Origin: an uncultured Gammaproteobacteria bacterium
GTDB taxonomy: Bacteria > Pseudomonadota > Gammaproteobacteria > Arenicellales > JAANXG01
Reading direction: 5' to 3'
DNA length: 64,000 bases
Assembly: GCA_947258975.1 (NCBI GenBank)
Contig: CAMYKK010000011.1
Span: forward strand, 1-64,000
Part shown: piece by piece, positions 35,585 through 43,802 of the stretch
Numbering within the stretch: the first letter of the stretch is position 1
Layout of the letters: each line of letters starts with the position of its first letter
Notes under the pieces: generated by a model
What the model was told of the DNA's origin: nothing
What the model saw: only the letters and a program-made list of their open reading frames with translations
The model's database searches: none
Position numbers and translations under genes: made by a program

Positions 35585-36778
35585 ATGGACGTTAACCGGG
35601 CTCCTGACGGCTTCGATCCAGAGGACATCGCGCCGCCGGCGATGCGCGAGAGGAACTGGCCGATCAACTCGCTGGCGCTCGACCTTTCCGGACGCTGCAA
35701 CATAGCTTGCCGTTATTGCGCGGAATCCGCCACCCAGCCCAAGCACCGGCGTCGCATGAGTGAGGCCGTGTTGGAGGCCGCGCTGGAACAGCTTGCCTGC
35801 GAGTCGGATTTTGATCAGTTCAAAAGTATCAGGCTGGGAAGCGGCGAACCGCTGCTGGCCAAGCCCCTTGCGCGCCATCTCGACCGTCGTCTCAAGGAAC
35901 TGGCCAAAGAAGGACGCGCCGTACCTCAGGTATTCGTTACCACAAATGGTACGCGACTAGACCGCGAGACCCGTGAATGGCTGATCGAAACAGGTTGGCA
36001 CGTAAAGATCAGCCTTGACGGGCCGGCGCATGTGCATGATCGATGGCGAGTCACTGCCAAGGGGGGACCCACTTACGATCAGATTGCAGAAGTCGCTACT
36101 GAGCTTGCACGGCGTATCCCCGATCGTTTCAGCGTCACAGCAGTGTTATGCCGAGGTAGCGATCCGCAGGAGGTGTTCAGCGCCATTGCCGCGATCGGTG
36201 TACGTCGCATCGAAATGGTCCCTGTCGCCCATCACAATCCGGACATCCTGCCTGACGAGACGGACATTGCGCATTACCAGGGTTTCGTCTCGGAATATGC
36301 AAAGGCTTATGCGTCACGCGTCGACACGCAGCCGGAACTCGTGCGCGTGATCAATGCGGCCCGTCGGGTGATGGGATACGATGTGAAAACCGTCACCTGC
36401 GGCGCGGGCCGCAATTTTCTAGGAGTCGGTCCGGACGGCGGTTTGTATCCGTGCTTTCGTTTTATCGGGCTGGATGGATTTCTTGTGGGTGATGTCATCC
36501 GGGGATCTTCTGCAGACGCCTTGCGTGCTTTTCAGTCGTACGCCGGGCGTTCCTACGAATGCCGCGAACAATGTCGTTGTTGTTGGGCGGCTCCGTTGTG
36601 CGGCGGCCCTTGTTTTGCGGAGGCCGAATTGTTCGGAGCCGGCGAGGGCGCGCCTTTCGCGGTGCATTGTCATTACATCAAGGCCGATTCGATCGCAGCC
36701 ATCAACTTGGTCGAAGAATTACGCAAGACAAATCCGGAACGCTTATTAGACTTTCTAGCCGGTGTTGTCGAATTTTGA
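35585..36778 (+). CDS. Radical SAM/SPASM peptide maturase 2
   Basis: A 397-residue radical SAM enzyme whose ATG lies 4 nt after the previous stop. The catalytic motif is CNIACRYC (Cys38, 42, 45). Downstream come GSGEPLL, VTTNGT and the SLDGPAHVHDRW signature, and the SPASM region has CGAGRNFLGVGPDGGLYPC and CRCCWAAPLCGGPC plus a final CHY. It is clearly related to maturase 1 but diverged, so the two may act on different residues or as a complex. The frame is open 400 nt upstream through maturase 1, but that stretch is only out-of-frame sequence. No RRE domain is visible. Confidence 0.87.
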   Translation: MDVNRAPDGFDPEDIAPPAMRERNWPINSLALDLSGRCNIACRYCAESATQPKHRRRMSEAVLEAALEQLACESDFDQFKSIRLGSGEPLLAKPLARHLDRRLKELAKEGRAVPQVFVTTNGTRLDRETREWLIETGWHVKISLDGPAHVHDRWRVTAKGGPTYDQIAEVATELARRIPDRFSVTAVLCRGSDPQEVFSAIAAIGVRRIEMVPVAHHNPDILPDETDIAHYQGFVSEYAKAYASRVDTQPELVRVINAARRVMGYDVKTVTCGAGRNFLGVGPDGGLYPCFRFIGLDGFLVGDVIRGSSADALRAFQSYAGRSYECREQCRCCWAAPLCGGPCFAEAELFGAGEGAPFAVHCHYIKADSIAAINLVEELRKTNPERLLDFLAGVVEF

Positions 36779-36783
36779 CCTGT

Positions 36784-38055
36784 ATGCGGCCGGTCGTTGT
36801 TCTCGTTAAACCCCCGGAGCAATCCCGCTTCAATTTTGGGACCTTCAGTTTGGGCGTGCTTGCCGCATCAGTCAGGGATCTGGCGGTGATCCACATCCTC
36901 GATGCCACCGATCTCACGTTGGACGCGACGGTGGACCACATCGATGCGCTCGAGCCTGACTGGGTGGGCATCACGACGATGGCGCTGTCGTCTTTGTCCC
37001 CCGCAACCAAGTTGATCAAGTCTCTCAAACCACGCGTGCCGCAAGCCTGGATCATTGTAGGGGGGCATGGTGCGTCGATGCTGCCCCGGATACCCCTGGA
37101 GGCCGGTGCCGATGCGGTGGTCACGGGGGAGGGCGAGGTTGCATTCAGGCGGTTGATGGAAAAGGGCATCGAACTCGATTCCCCCGGCGTGGGGCAACTG
37201 ATCGATGGCGCTCTGCGAACCGCTCCGAAGCCGCCCCCGATCAGGCCGTTGGATAAGCTGTTACCGCCCGCCCGGGACCTGATGCCAAAGCCGGAAAATC
37301 AGGTGCATTTGATGGAAACCAGCCGGGGGTGTCCGCACGATTGCCGCTTCTGCGAGACCACCCGCTTCTATGGCAGGCGATGGCGCTATCACTCGCCACA
37401 AAGGGTGGCGGACGAAGTACGGCACCTGGTAAGCGACGTGGGTGCGTGGATCATAGAGATCACCGATGACAATTTCGGCGCCAGCCGCCGGCGCGTGCTA
37501 CAGATATGCGAGCGCTTGACCAACCAAGCGCTGCCTGCGGTTTTCTTGCTCTCGGCGCGCGCCGACGATTTGCTGGCGCGCCCGGAGCTACTTCCGGCCA
37601 TGGCGCGAGCGCGTATGCTGCGTATCTCAGTGGGTGTGGAGACCTTGTCGCCCAAGCTAGCCCGTTCAGCGGGTAAGTTCATCGCCCTGGACATCTACCG
37701 GGAACTATTCAACAAAATGCGGAATTTAGGCATGTTCTCGGTGGCCTCCTTCATCGTCGGTCTGCCGGGCGAAACATCCGCGGAACGTGAGCGGACCTTA
37801 AGATTGGCCCTATCCGCTGGACCCGATTCCGCTCAGTTTGTCCCGTTTTATCCTTTTCCCGGCGTACCCTTGGCCGAGGGATACTCCGGTTGCGACCCTT
37901 CGCCTGATGCAATTGCGGCGGCAGCGCGGCTCACTGCCGAATTTTACAACGCCGACGAAGTTAGAAACCGGCTGCTTCGCGCTGCGCAGGGCGGAGACGT
38001 TCGTGCTTCCCTCGCGCAGGGTACTCTTGAAAAATATGCCGTTGCGAGATGTTAA
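36784..38055 (+). CDS. B12-binding-type radical SAM enzyme
   Basis: A 423-residue class B radical SAM protein starting 5 nt after maturase 2. Residues 1-145 form a Rossmann-like cobalamin-binding domain with VGGHGASMLPR and AVVTGEGEVAF; the DxHxxG cobalamin-ligand motif is not seen, as in several subgroups. The radical SAM motif is CPHDCRFC (Cys183, 187, 190), followed by EITDDNFGASRRR and VGVETLSPK. Such enzymes often methylate unactivated carbon or sulfur, and in RiPP pathways they methylate core residues. The clear ribosome spacing and position make it the last gene of the four-gene unit. The exact reaction cannot be told from sequence. Confidence 0.87.
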   Translation: MRPVVVLVKPPEQSRFNFGTFSLGVLAASVRDLAVIHILDATDLTLDATVDHIDALEPDWVGITTMALSSLSPATKLIKSLKPRVPQAWIIVGGHGASMLPRIPLEAGADAVVTGEGEVAFRRLMEKGIELDSPGVGQLIDGALRTAPKPPPIRPLDKLLPPARDLMPKPENQVHLMETSRGCPHDCRFCETTRFYGRRWRYHSPQRVADEVRHLVSDVGAWIIEITDDNFGASRRRVLQICERLTNQALPAVFLLSARADDLLARPELLPAMARARMLRISVGVETLSPKLARSAGKFIALDIYRELFNKMRNLGMFSVASFIVGLPGETSAERERTLRLALSAGPDSAQFVPFYPFPGVPLAEGYSGCDPSPDAIAAAARLTAEFYNADEVRNRLLRAAQGGDVRASLAQGTLEKYAVARC

Positions 38056-38181
38056 CGCCGTCCCGATTGCAGTCCCGCATCCAAACAGCGCAGTGATCCG
38101 GTTTGGTCTTCGTCAGTCAATCCATAGCTACGCCTATGCACTTCGCTCCAGCGCGGCGGCCTGTGCGTATCGAATTCCTAA

Positions 38182-38442
38182 TCACGTAGCCATCGGCAAC
38201 TGGACGAGTCCGCGACAATGCGATTCCCAACGAAAGTCATCGAGTTTAACTTGTTCTCTAATGGAGTCACCGCGGACTTCAGCCGGGGTTTTGCCATCAA
38301 GCGATGCATGAACACGTCTCTGGTTGTAATAATACCGGAGCTCTCGGAGCTTCCTCTCCAGATCAACCGAGTTCCAGAAAATAATGTGATCAAGGAATTC
38401 ACGGCGAACCGTTCCTATTCGGCGTTCAACAAAAAGGGCGGG
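38182..38442 (-). pseudogene. 3' end of an integrase-core transposase
   Basis: On the minus strand an uninterrupted 86-residue C-terminal fragment ends at a stop at 38182-38184. It reads FVERRIGTVRREFLDHIIFW, then DLERKLRELRYYYNQRRVHA, and closes with DDFRWESHCRGLVQLPMAT. This is the end of an rve-type DDE transposase, including the Glu of the third catalytic position (VERRIG). A stop codon precedes it and the msrB gene begins just upstream, so the 5' two thirds are gone. It lies 127 nt after the radical SAM cluster. Confidence 0.82.
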
Positions 38443-38458
38443 TTAGCGGCCTGTCGGG

Positions 38459-38863
38459 CTAGGTCTCCTTGTCCTCATCCAAATCCAGGGACACGGAATT
38501 GATGCAGTAGCGCAAGCCAGTTGGCTGTGGTCCGTCTTCGAACACATGCCCCAAGTGGGCGTCGCAGCGTGCACAGACTACTTCGGTCCGATGCATACTG
38601 TGACTGGTGTCCACTTCAGTGTGGATATGTTCCGGATCCATCGGGGCATAAAAGCTCGGCCAACCGGTGCCGGAGTCGAACTTGGTCTCGGAGCTAAAGA
38701 GCGGCTCGCCGCAACACGCACAGCTGTATACCCCCGGTTCCTTGGAATCGTGATACTTGCCGGAAAACGGCCGCTCGGTGCCCTTGTCACGACACACATG
38801 GAACTGCTCAACGGTGAGTTCATTCAGCCATTCATCGGCGGTCTTGGTAATCTTCTCTTTCAT
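38459..38863 (-). CDS. msrB: Peptide-methionine (R)-S-oxide reductase
   Basis: A 134-residue MsrB, a thioredoxin-dependent repair enzyme for the R form of methionine sulfoxide in proteins. Zinc cysteines are at Cys48/51 (SCACCG) and Cys97/100 (CARC), and the catalytic Cys120 lies in [13 protein letters not shown] and the HLGHVF motif are intact. I start at the ATG at 38863, which has GAGG 8 nt upstream; the frame is open 78 nt further, but that part has no MsrB features. The tail is acidic. A dead transposase lies at its 3' end. Confidence 0.93.
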   Translation of the reverse strand: MKEKITKTADEWLNELTVEQFHVCRDKGTERPFSGKYHDSKEPGVYSCACCGEPLFSSETKFDSGTGWPSFYAPMDPEHIHTEVDTSHSMHRTEVVCARCDAHLGHVFEDGPQPTGLRYCINSVSLDLDEDKET

Positions 38864-39026
38864 TCGCTCACCTCGCAAAGATTTGCAGTGATAACCGTAG
38901 CACGAATGCCGGTCGATGATAAATGCAGGCAAGTCACGCAACGGTCCTCCGTCGCGCGGATAAATCGCCCGGGCGTGCTCGCATCGCTATCCAAGTGTCG
39001 AACCCATGAATGCGACGATGCGTCGG

Positions 39027-40457
39027 TCAGTCAACGGACAGTACGCGAATCAGGTCGGTGCTTCCCGCTTGATGAGAGCTGCCGGCGGTCGCGATCACAA
39101 TATCTTCGGGGTGAACGCAGCCCAGTTGTTTGGCGCGATGTGTTGCGAATTGAAGCTTTTCTTCATCCGAGCCTTGACCTTGATAGTGCATCGCACGCAC
39201 TCCCCAGTTCATCGCCAGCCGTCGCACGACACGTGCCGATGAGGTCACCGCTAAGATAGGGCAGCCTGGACGATATTTGGAGATCAACCGTGACGTGAAT
39301 CCGGTTTCGGTAAGCGCGATGATCGCGGCGGCTTTGAGATGCGCCGCCATGGTAATTGATGCCTGCGCCACCGCTTCGGTTACCTCATTAGATGGGTGCG
39401 GTAGTATCTGCTGTAGATAACCGTATTCCTCCAAACCCGCCTCTGCTTCGAGGGCGAGGCTGACCATCGTGTGCACCGCGTCGACTGGATACGCACCCGC
39501 CGCCGTCTCGCCGGATAGCATCACCGCCGATGTCCCGTCCAGAATGGCGTTTGCTACGTCGCTCACCTCCGCTCGCGTGGGCCGCGGATTTCTCTCCATG
39601 GAATCGAGCATCTGCGTAGCAGTTATGACTGGTTTTCCATTGGTGACCGTAGTGCGAATAATCTTTTTTTGGATGGCCGGGCCCTGTGCCAGGTCCAGCT
39701 CCACGCCAAGATCGCCGCGGGCGACCATCGTGCCATCGGCGGTCGCCACGATTTCATCAAGATTGCTTACGCCGCGGCGGTTCTCGATCTTGGCAATAAT
39801 GGGGATGTCGGCATCCAGCGCTTCGAGGCGCGAGCGGATACGGTCTACGTCATCCGCGCTGCGAATGAACGAAGCCGCGAGATATTCAACATCATGTTGG
39901 ACGGCAAATTCGAGCTCCCCTTTATCGTCAAGCTCCAATGCATCGAAGGCGCCGGGATTGTCGGGCAGGTTCACACCTTTGTTGCTGCGCAGTGTGCCGC
40001 CGCATTCAACGCGGCAATGTACGGCGTCGTCCGCAACCCTTGTCACCACAAAACCAATGGTGCCGTCGTCGACCAAAATCCTGTCATGAGGCTTAACATG
40101 TTCATGCAATGCAGCTAATGAAAGCGATATCCCCTGTGTCGTTCCTACGCGATTGTCGTTATAGAGTACAAATTTCTGACCGCGTTTGAGTTCCACGGCC
40201 CCGCCTTCGACTTTTCCCAAACGTACTTCACGGCCGCGCGTGTCCACCATGACCGCAACGTTGGCCTCTACGGCTGCGGCGGCGCTACGGACCTTCGTCA
40301 GCCGTTCAGCTTGTGCGTCCAGGCTGCCATGAGAGAGATTGAGACGCGCCACGTTCATGCCTGCCTTAATCATCTCTTTGAGCGTGGCCGCGTCGTCGCA
40401 TGCTGGGCCTATTGTGGCGATGATCTTGGTCCTTCTAAATTGATATTGTGTGTTCAG
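39027..40457 (-). CDS. pyk: Pyruvate kinase, apparent non-ATG start
   Basis: A pyruvate kinase (phosphoenolpyruvate plus ADP to pyruvate plus ATP). The first ATG (40373) gives 448 residues and lacks the conserved N-terminal strand. Upstream in the same frame the sequence encodes RRTKIIATIGPACDDAATLK, the standard start of the fold, and an in-frame stop lies just before it. The only candidate initiators between stop and motif are CTG at 40457 (AGGAG with a 9-nt spacer) and ATT at 40460. From CTG the product is 476 residues, the normal length. Further motifs include LSHG and the active-site IIAKIENRRG. The reading is strong; the precise start codon is not. Confidence 0.92.
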   Translation of the reverse strand: MNTQYQFRRTKIIATIGPACDDAATLKEMIKAGMNVARLNLSHGSLDAQAERLTKVRSAAAAVEANVAVMVDTRGREVRLGKVEGGAVELKRGQKFVLYNDNRVGTTQGISLSLAALHEHVKPHDRILVDDGTIGFVVTRVADDAVHCRVECGGTLRSNKGVNLPDNPGAFDALELDDKGELEFAVQHDVEYLAASFIRSADDVDRIRSRLEALDADIPIIAKIENRRGVSNLDEIVATADGTMVARGDLGVELDLAQGPAIQKKIIRTTVTNGKPVITATQMLDSMERNPRPTRAEVSDVANAILDGTSAVMLSGETAAGAYPVDAVHTMVSLALEAEAGLEEYGYLQQILPHPSNEVTEAVAQASITMAAHLKAAAIIALTETGFTSRLISKYRPGCPILAVTSSARVVRRLAMNWGVRAMHYQGQGSDEEKLQFATHRAKQLGCVHPEDIVIATAGSSHQAGSTDLIRVLSVD

Positions 40458-40835
40458 AATTCAAGTCTCCTGAAGATCAAATCTGGTTGATAATCCTATC
40501 CCGCCGGAATATCCCGTCGCGGCACCCTGCGCTTATTCTTGAGACGCGGCCTGAGGAGTCGAATGTTACCACTACTTGCAATATACGCTGCGTGCTTATC
40601 CGCTGCGGACAATCTACAGACGCGAGCCTATAACCGGTGCCGGGTCGGTCGTGAACGCCGGCGCTACCCGCTAATGACTTGAGCTGCGGTGCTCAGCGTA
40701 CAAACAGCCGGGCGGCGTGATCGTGCGCGATTTACGCCGCCATATCCCAGGGGAGTCGGCGCAGCCAATCGCGGTGGTGTTTCCGGACCACGGTTTCGCC
40801 GCGCACTTGTTCACGACACCCAGTGTGGGTGACGG
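40458..40835. other. Intergenic region between pyk and the DUF2207 gene
   Basis: About 380 nt. It holds a GC-rich hairpin at 40711-40741 (GGCGGCGT and ACGCCGCC, 15-nt loop), which may end transcription of the leftward DUF2207 operon, and by position the pyk promoter. No additional gene is supported. Confidence 0.5.
40711..40741. terminator. Possible terminator hairpin after the DUF2207 gene
   Basis: GGCGGCGT (40711-40718) pairs with ACGCCGCC (40734-40741). No U-run follows on either strand, so an intrinsic terminator is only a weak reading. Confidence 0.3.
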
Positions 40836-42689
40836 CTACCAGCCGCCGCCCCCGCCACCGCCACCGCCGCCGCCGGAAGATCCACCGCTGCCGGAACTGG
40901 AGCCCGGCGCTTGTGCGGAGCTATTCACAGCGCTGGTCAACGACGATGACAGCAACGACGAGAAGCGGGTGATGTCCGAACTCCTCCAACTCGTTCCGGA
41001 ATACCATTTGGCCCGGTAACCGGACGCGCTGCTGGTGGTCCGTTGCAGGGTCTCGGCGAACCGTTCAGACCATTCCTGGTCGACACCGAGCGCCAAGGCA
41101 TAGGGGAGATATTTTTCGAACAACGCGGGTGTCTGTTCGGGTGGGTTGAGGGTGTTGAGGCGCTCCTTTTCGGCGACCGACAAATAAAGCCTGAACCCCT
41201 CTATGGCGTCCATGAGTTTCCGTCCGCTCTGGGTCGGAGCCTTGATCAGGTAGAAAAAGGCGACGTTGATGAGCAACAAAATAACCAATAACCCGGTAAT
41301 CCAAAATGACGCAATTTCGGTGGCGAGCATCACCAAGGCGCCGACCTCGAATGCAGCGAATATGATGGCCATCAGATACTGACTCTGGTTGACCAGAACG
41401 TAGACAGTGAACGTCCATCCGGTCAACCATATGATCATGAAAAGTAGGCCGGCTTTGTCTTGTATGCTGCCGTAACCACTCACAAAAATCGTTGCCGCAG
41501 CGATGAGGATGCCGGGAATCAGATATTTGCCGTTGGTGCGGAAATAGACACGGTGGTATTCGCTTCGCAGTGCGTTTTTCAGCGCCTTGATGGAACCGCG
41601 GATGGACTTGTGATTGGCGCGCTTCAAGATCGCGGTCTTGCCACCCCGAAATAGTTTTGCCGCCAATCTCCGCTCTCCCGGTGATAACACGCCCGCGTCG
41701 ACACTGCGGTCGCGAGTGAGGACATATTCGTCATCGTCGTCGGAAATACTGAGATAGCCCTTGACCGCGAGGTTGATCACCGCTGCGGAATAGGCCTTGT
41801 TGTCGAAACCCATCTTGAAGATATAGCGTACCGCGGCCGGAGACAGATCCAGGGGTGGTTCGAATAACGGAACAATGACTCCCGGGTCGGGATCGCGACC
41901 TACCCGCGACCACACCACGAAGAAATACATCAGCAGGATGCCGACACCTAGCACACCGAAAAAGACATCGCGGTTGTCGCGTGCGAAATAGGCCCAATGC
42001 TCGCCGGTGCTGGGTTCACGCACGTGCCCCTTGGGCCACGTCACGACGATGGTCAGTCCCTCGTTTTGCCGCAGTTTACGGGTGGCGGCGAATGTCGCGA
42101 CTCCGAATACGTCGACATTTGCCTCGTATTCTGCGCCGGTTTCGCCACGTCGTCCGACATAGGCGTCGGTGTTGATCTGCTCCGGAGAGAGGGTATTGGG
42201 CAACGTCACCCGCGCCTCGGCGCGGTCGATGGGAAACGTCCACCGGTCACCGGTGACGTTCCAATATAGTTCGTCATGATCTTCAAAAAAACCGAGCTGG
42301 CGGTGGGTACGATATGTAAGACTGTACGTGTAGACACCGGGGTCCAGATACCTCTCGCTTGTTCCGATATACACGCGCAGGTCGTCGCCCCGTGATTTGA
42401 CGTGGTAAGACTCCGGTGCGCCGTCGCGTCGGACCGCGACAACCTCGAAATCCACGCGATAACGGCGGCCGGCAGGGGTGGTGTAGCGCACAGGGAAATC
42501 ACGATAGACGCCGCGTTTGATCTTTTTGGCTTCTGCGCGCACGGTGATGGTGTCGCGTACCGTGACCCAGCCGTCGGCGTTCACCGTAATATCGCTCGCG
42601 AAGGACAGGATGCGCTCATCTGCCGATACCGGCGCGATCACCAGCGTCAGCAGTACAAGTCTCCAGTTGAATCGCTGCCTAAAAGACAT
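40836..42689 (-). CDS. DUF2207 membrane protein with polyglycine tail
   Basis: A 617-residue predicted membrane protein. A signal peptide (about 1-24) leads a beta-rich extracytoplasmic DUF2207 domain (25-235, for example [20 protein letters not shown]). Five or so membrane helices follow: 236-258, 380-400, 405-427 and two more near 430-480. The last 30 residues are almost only Gly and Ser ([11 protein letters not shown] and a run of Gly before Trp). Similar Gly-rich ends occur in proteins of this type, which are often coupled to LemA. It lies 14 nt downstream of lemA. Function is unknown. Confidence 0.85.
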   Translation of the reverse strand: MSFRQRFNWRLVLLTLVIAPVSADERILSFASDITVNADGWVTVRDTITVRAEAKKIKRGVYRDFPVRYTTPAGRRYRVDFEVVAVRRDGAPESYHVKSRGDDLRVYIGTSERYLDPGVYTYSLTYRTHRQLGFFEDHDELYWNVTGDRWTFPIDRAEARVTLPNTLSPEQINTDAYVGRRGETGAEYEANVDVFGVATFAATRKLRQNEGLTIVVTWPKGHVREPSTGEHWAYFARDNRDVFFGVLGVGILLMYFFVVWSRVGRDPDPGVIVPLFEPPLDLSPAAVRYIFKMGFDNKAYSAAVINLAVKGYLSISDDDDEYVLTRDRSVDAGVLSPGERRLAAKLFRGGKTAILKRANHKSIRGSIKALKNALRSEYHRVYFRTNGKYLIPGILIAAATIFVSGYGSIQDKAGLLFMIIWLTGWTFTVYVLVNQSQYLMAIIFAAFEVGALVMLATEIASFWITGLLVILLLINVAFFYLIKAPTQSGRKLMDAIEGFRLYLSVAEKERLNTLNPPEQTPALFEKYLPYALALGVDQEWSERFAETLQRTTSSASGYRAKWYSGTSWRSSDITRFSSLLSSSLTSAVNSSAQAPGSSSGSGGSSGGGGGGGGGGGW

Positions 42690-42703
42690 GGTTGACCGTG
42701 TGT

Positions 42704-43252
42704 CTAGAATTTCACCTCCGGCACTGCACGTGCCCCTGCGGCATCCAATTCAAAGAACTCCGCAACACGAAAACCGAACACCTTGGCAATGAGGTTACTG
42801 GGAAAGGACTCGACGAGGATATTGAGATCGCGCACCGCGCCGTTATAATAGCGCCGCGCTTGCTGAATTTCGGTCTCTATCTGATCCAGATTGTCCTGCA
42901 GATCGAGGAAGTTCCGGCTGGCCTTGAGGTCGGGATACTGCTCAGCCACGGCCAGCAGATTTCGAATCGCCTGCGAAATCTGCGTCTCTTGTTTGCCACG
43001 CTCGACGGCTCCTTGTGATCCGGTGCGCAGTTCGGTCAGTTCGGTGAGCACTTTTTTCTCGTGTCCACCATAACCCTTTACTGTCGCGACTAAGTTGGGG
43101 ATCAGATTGTGGCGGCGTTTCAACTGCACATCGATACCGCTCCATGCTTCCATGACTACGTTCTGGCGTTTAATAAAACGGTTGTAAATCAAGATCGCAC
43201 CGAGCACGATCAATCCGAGCACACCCAGCACGATCATTGTTCCGGACATCAT
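42704..43252 (-). CDS. lemA: LemA family protein
   Basis: A 182-residue LemA protein: an N-terminal membrane helix (5-25), a short YNRFIKRQN region, then long antiparallel helices with the conserved [30 protein letters not shown] and [19 protein letters not shown]. Function is unknown, possibly envelope-related. It is 14 nt upstream of the DUF2207 gene and 15 nt downstream of a thioesterase gene, forming a three-gene leftward unit. LemA-DUF2207 pairs are common across bacteria. Confidence 0.92.
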   Translation of the reverse strand: MMSGTMIVLGVLGLIVLGAILIYNRFIKRQNVVMEAWSGIDVQLKRRHNLIPNLVATVKGYGGHEKKVLTELTELRTGSQGAVERGKQETQISQAIRNLLAVAEQYPDLKASRNFLDLQDNLDQIETEIQQARRYYNGAVRDLNILVESFPSNLIAKVFGFRVAEFFELDAAGARAVPEVKF

Positions 43253-43267
43253 TGTTTCTCCATTGCG

Positions 43268-43741
43268 CTATGAAACGGTATACGCGCCGGTGCCTACCGC
43301 GATGAGTGTGTCGTGTTCATTGTGCAACTCCATCCGGGTGACCGCGACTTTGTTGCCGGTGCGCAGAATAAATCCGGTAGCTATAAAATGATTGCCGCGT
43401 CCCGGGCGCAGGTAATCGATGCGCAGATCGATGGTCCCAAGCTTGGCAAAGCGGGCGAATTTCTCCTCCCGCGACAACTCATCGAGTTTTTCCATTAAGT
43501 TCAAAAACGCCACCAGACCACCGGTCACATCCAATACCGCCGCGGTAACCCCGCCGTGCAGGGTCTTGTGGATGAAATTCCCCACCAGGTCATCGCGCAT
43601 GTCTATCTCCACAGTTGGTTGGGCCGGATCCAGCGAACCGACCCGCAAGCCGAGCAGTTTGTTGTATGGGATGCGTTCGCTGAACAGGATTGAAATGACT
43701 TGCTGGATGTCGTTGATTTTTAGCAGTTCCTTCATCAACAA
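43268..43741 (-). CDS. PaaI-like hot-dog thioesterase
   Basis: A 157-residue hot-dog thioesterase. The conserved HGG motif sits in [18 protein letters not shown] (residues 59-76), followed by [11 protein letters not shown] and a closing [11 protein letters not shown]. It probably hydrolyses acyl-CoA. It heads a leftward unit with lemA and the DUF2207 gene at 15-nt spacing, so a role in maintaining membrane lipids would fit but is inference. The start at 43741 precedes the core by the usual length. Confidence 0.87.
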   Translation of the reverse strand: MLMKELLKINDIQQVISILFSERIPYNKLLGLRVGSLDPAQPTVEIDMRDDLVGNFIHKTLHGGVTAAVLDVTGGLVAFLNLMEKLDELSREEKFARFAKLGTIDLRIDYLRPGRGNHFIATGFILRTGNKVAVTRMELHNEHDTLIAVGTGAYTVS

Positions 43742-43802
43742 CAGGATACACGCTCAACTGCGCGTTATCCATGTGGTGCGATCTTCCCACCGGTCCAATT
43801 TA

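Noticed and set aside
38178-38502. Open frames of 74 and 94 codons on either strand after the peptide cluster
   Set aside because: Both are off-frame readings of the transposase fragment; the third frame gives the recognisable C-terminal transposase sequence.
40717-41019. Plus-strand frame with a long proline run
   Set aside because: It is the exact antisense of the Gly-rich tail of the DUF2207 protein. The opposite strand has a complete domain, signal peptide and operon context.
43419-43802. Upstream extension of the Lhr helicase
   Set aside because: It is antisense to the PaaI-like thioesterase gene and shows no helicase features.
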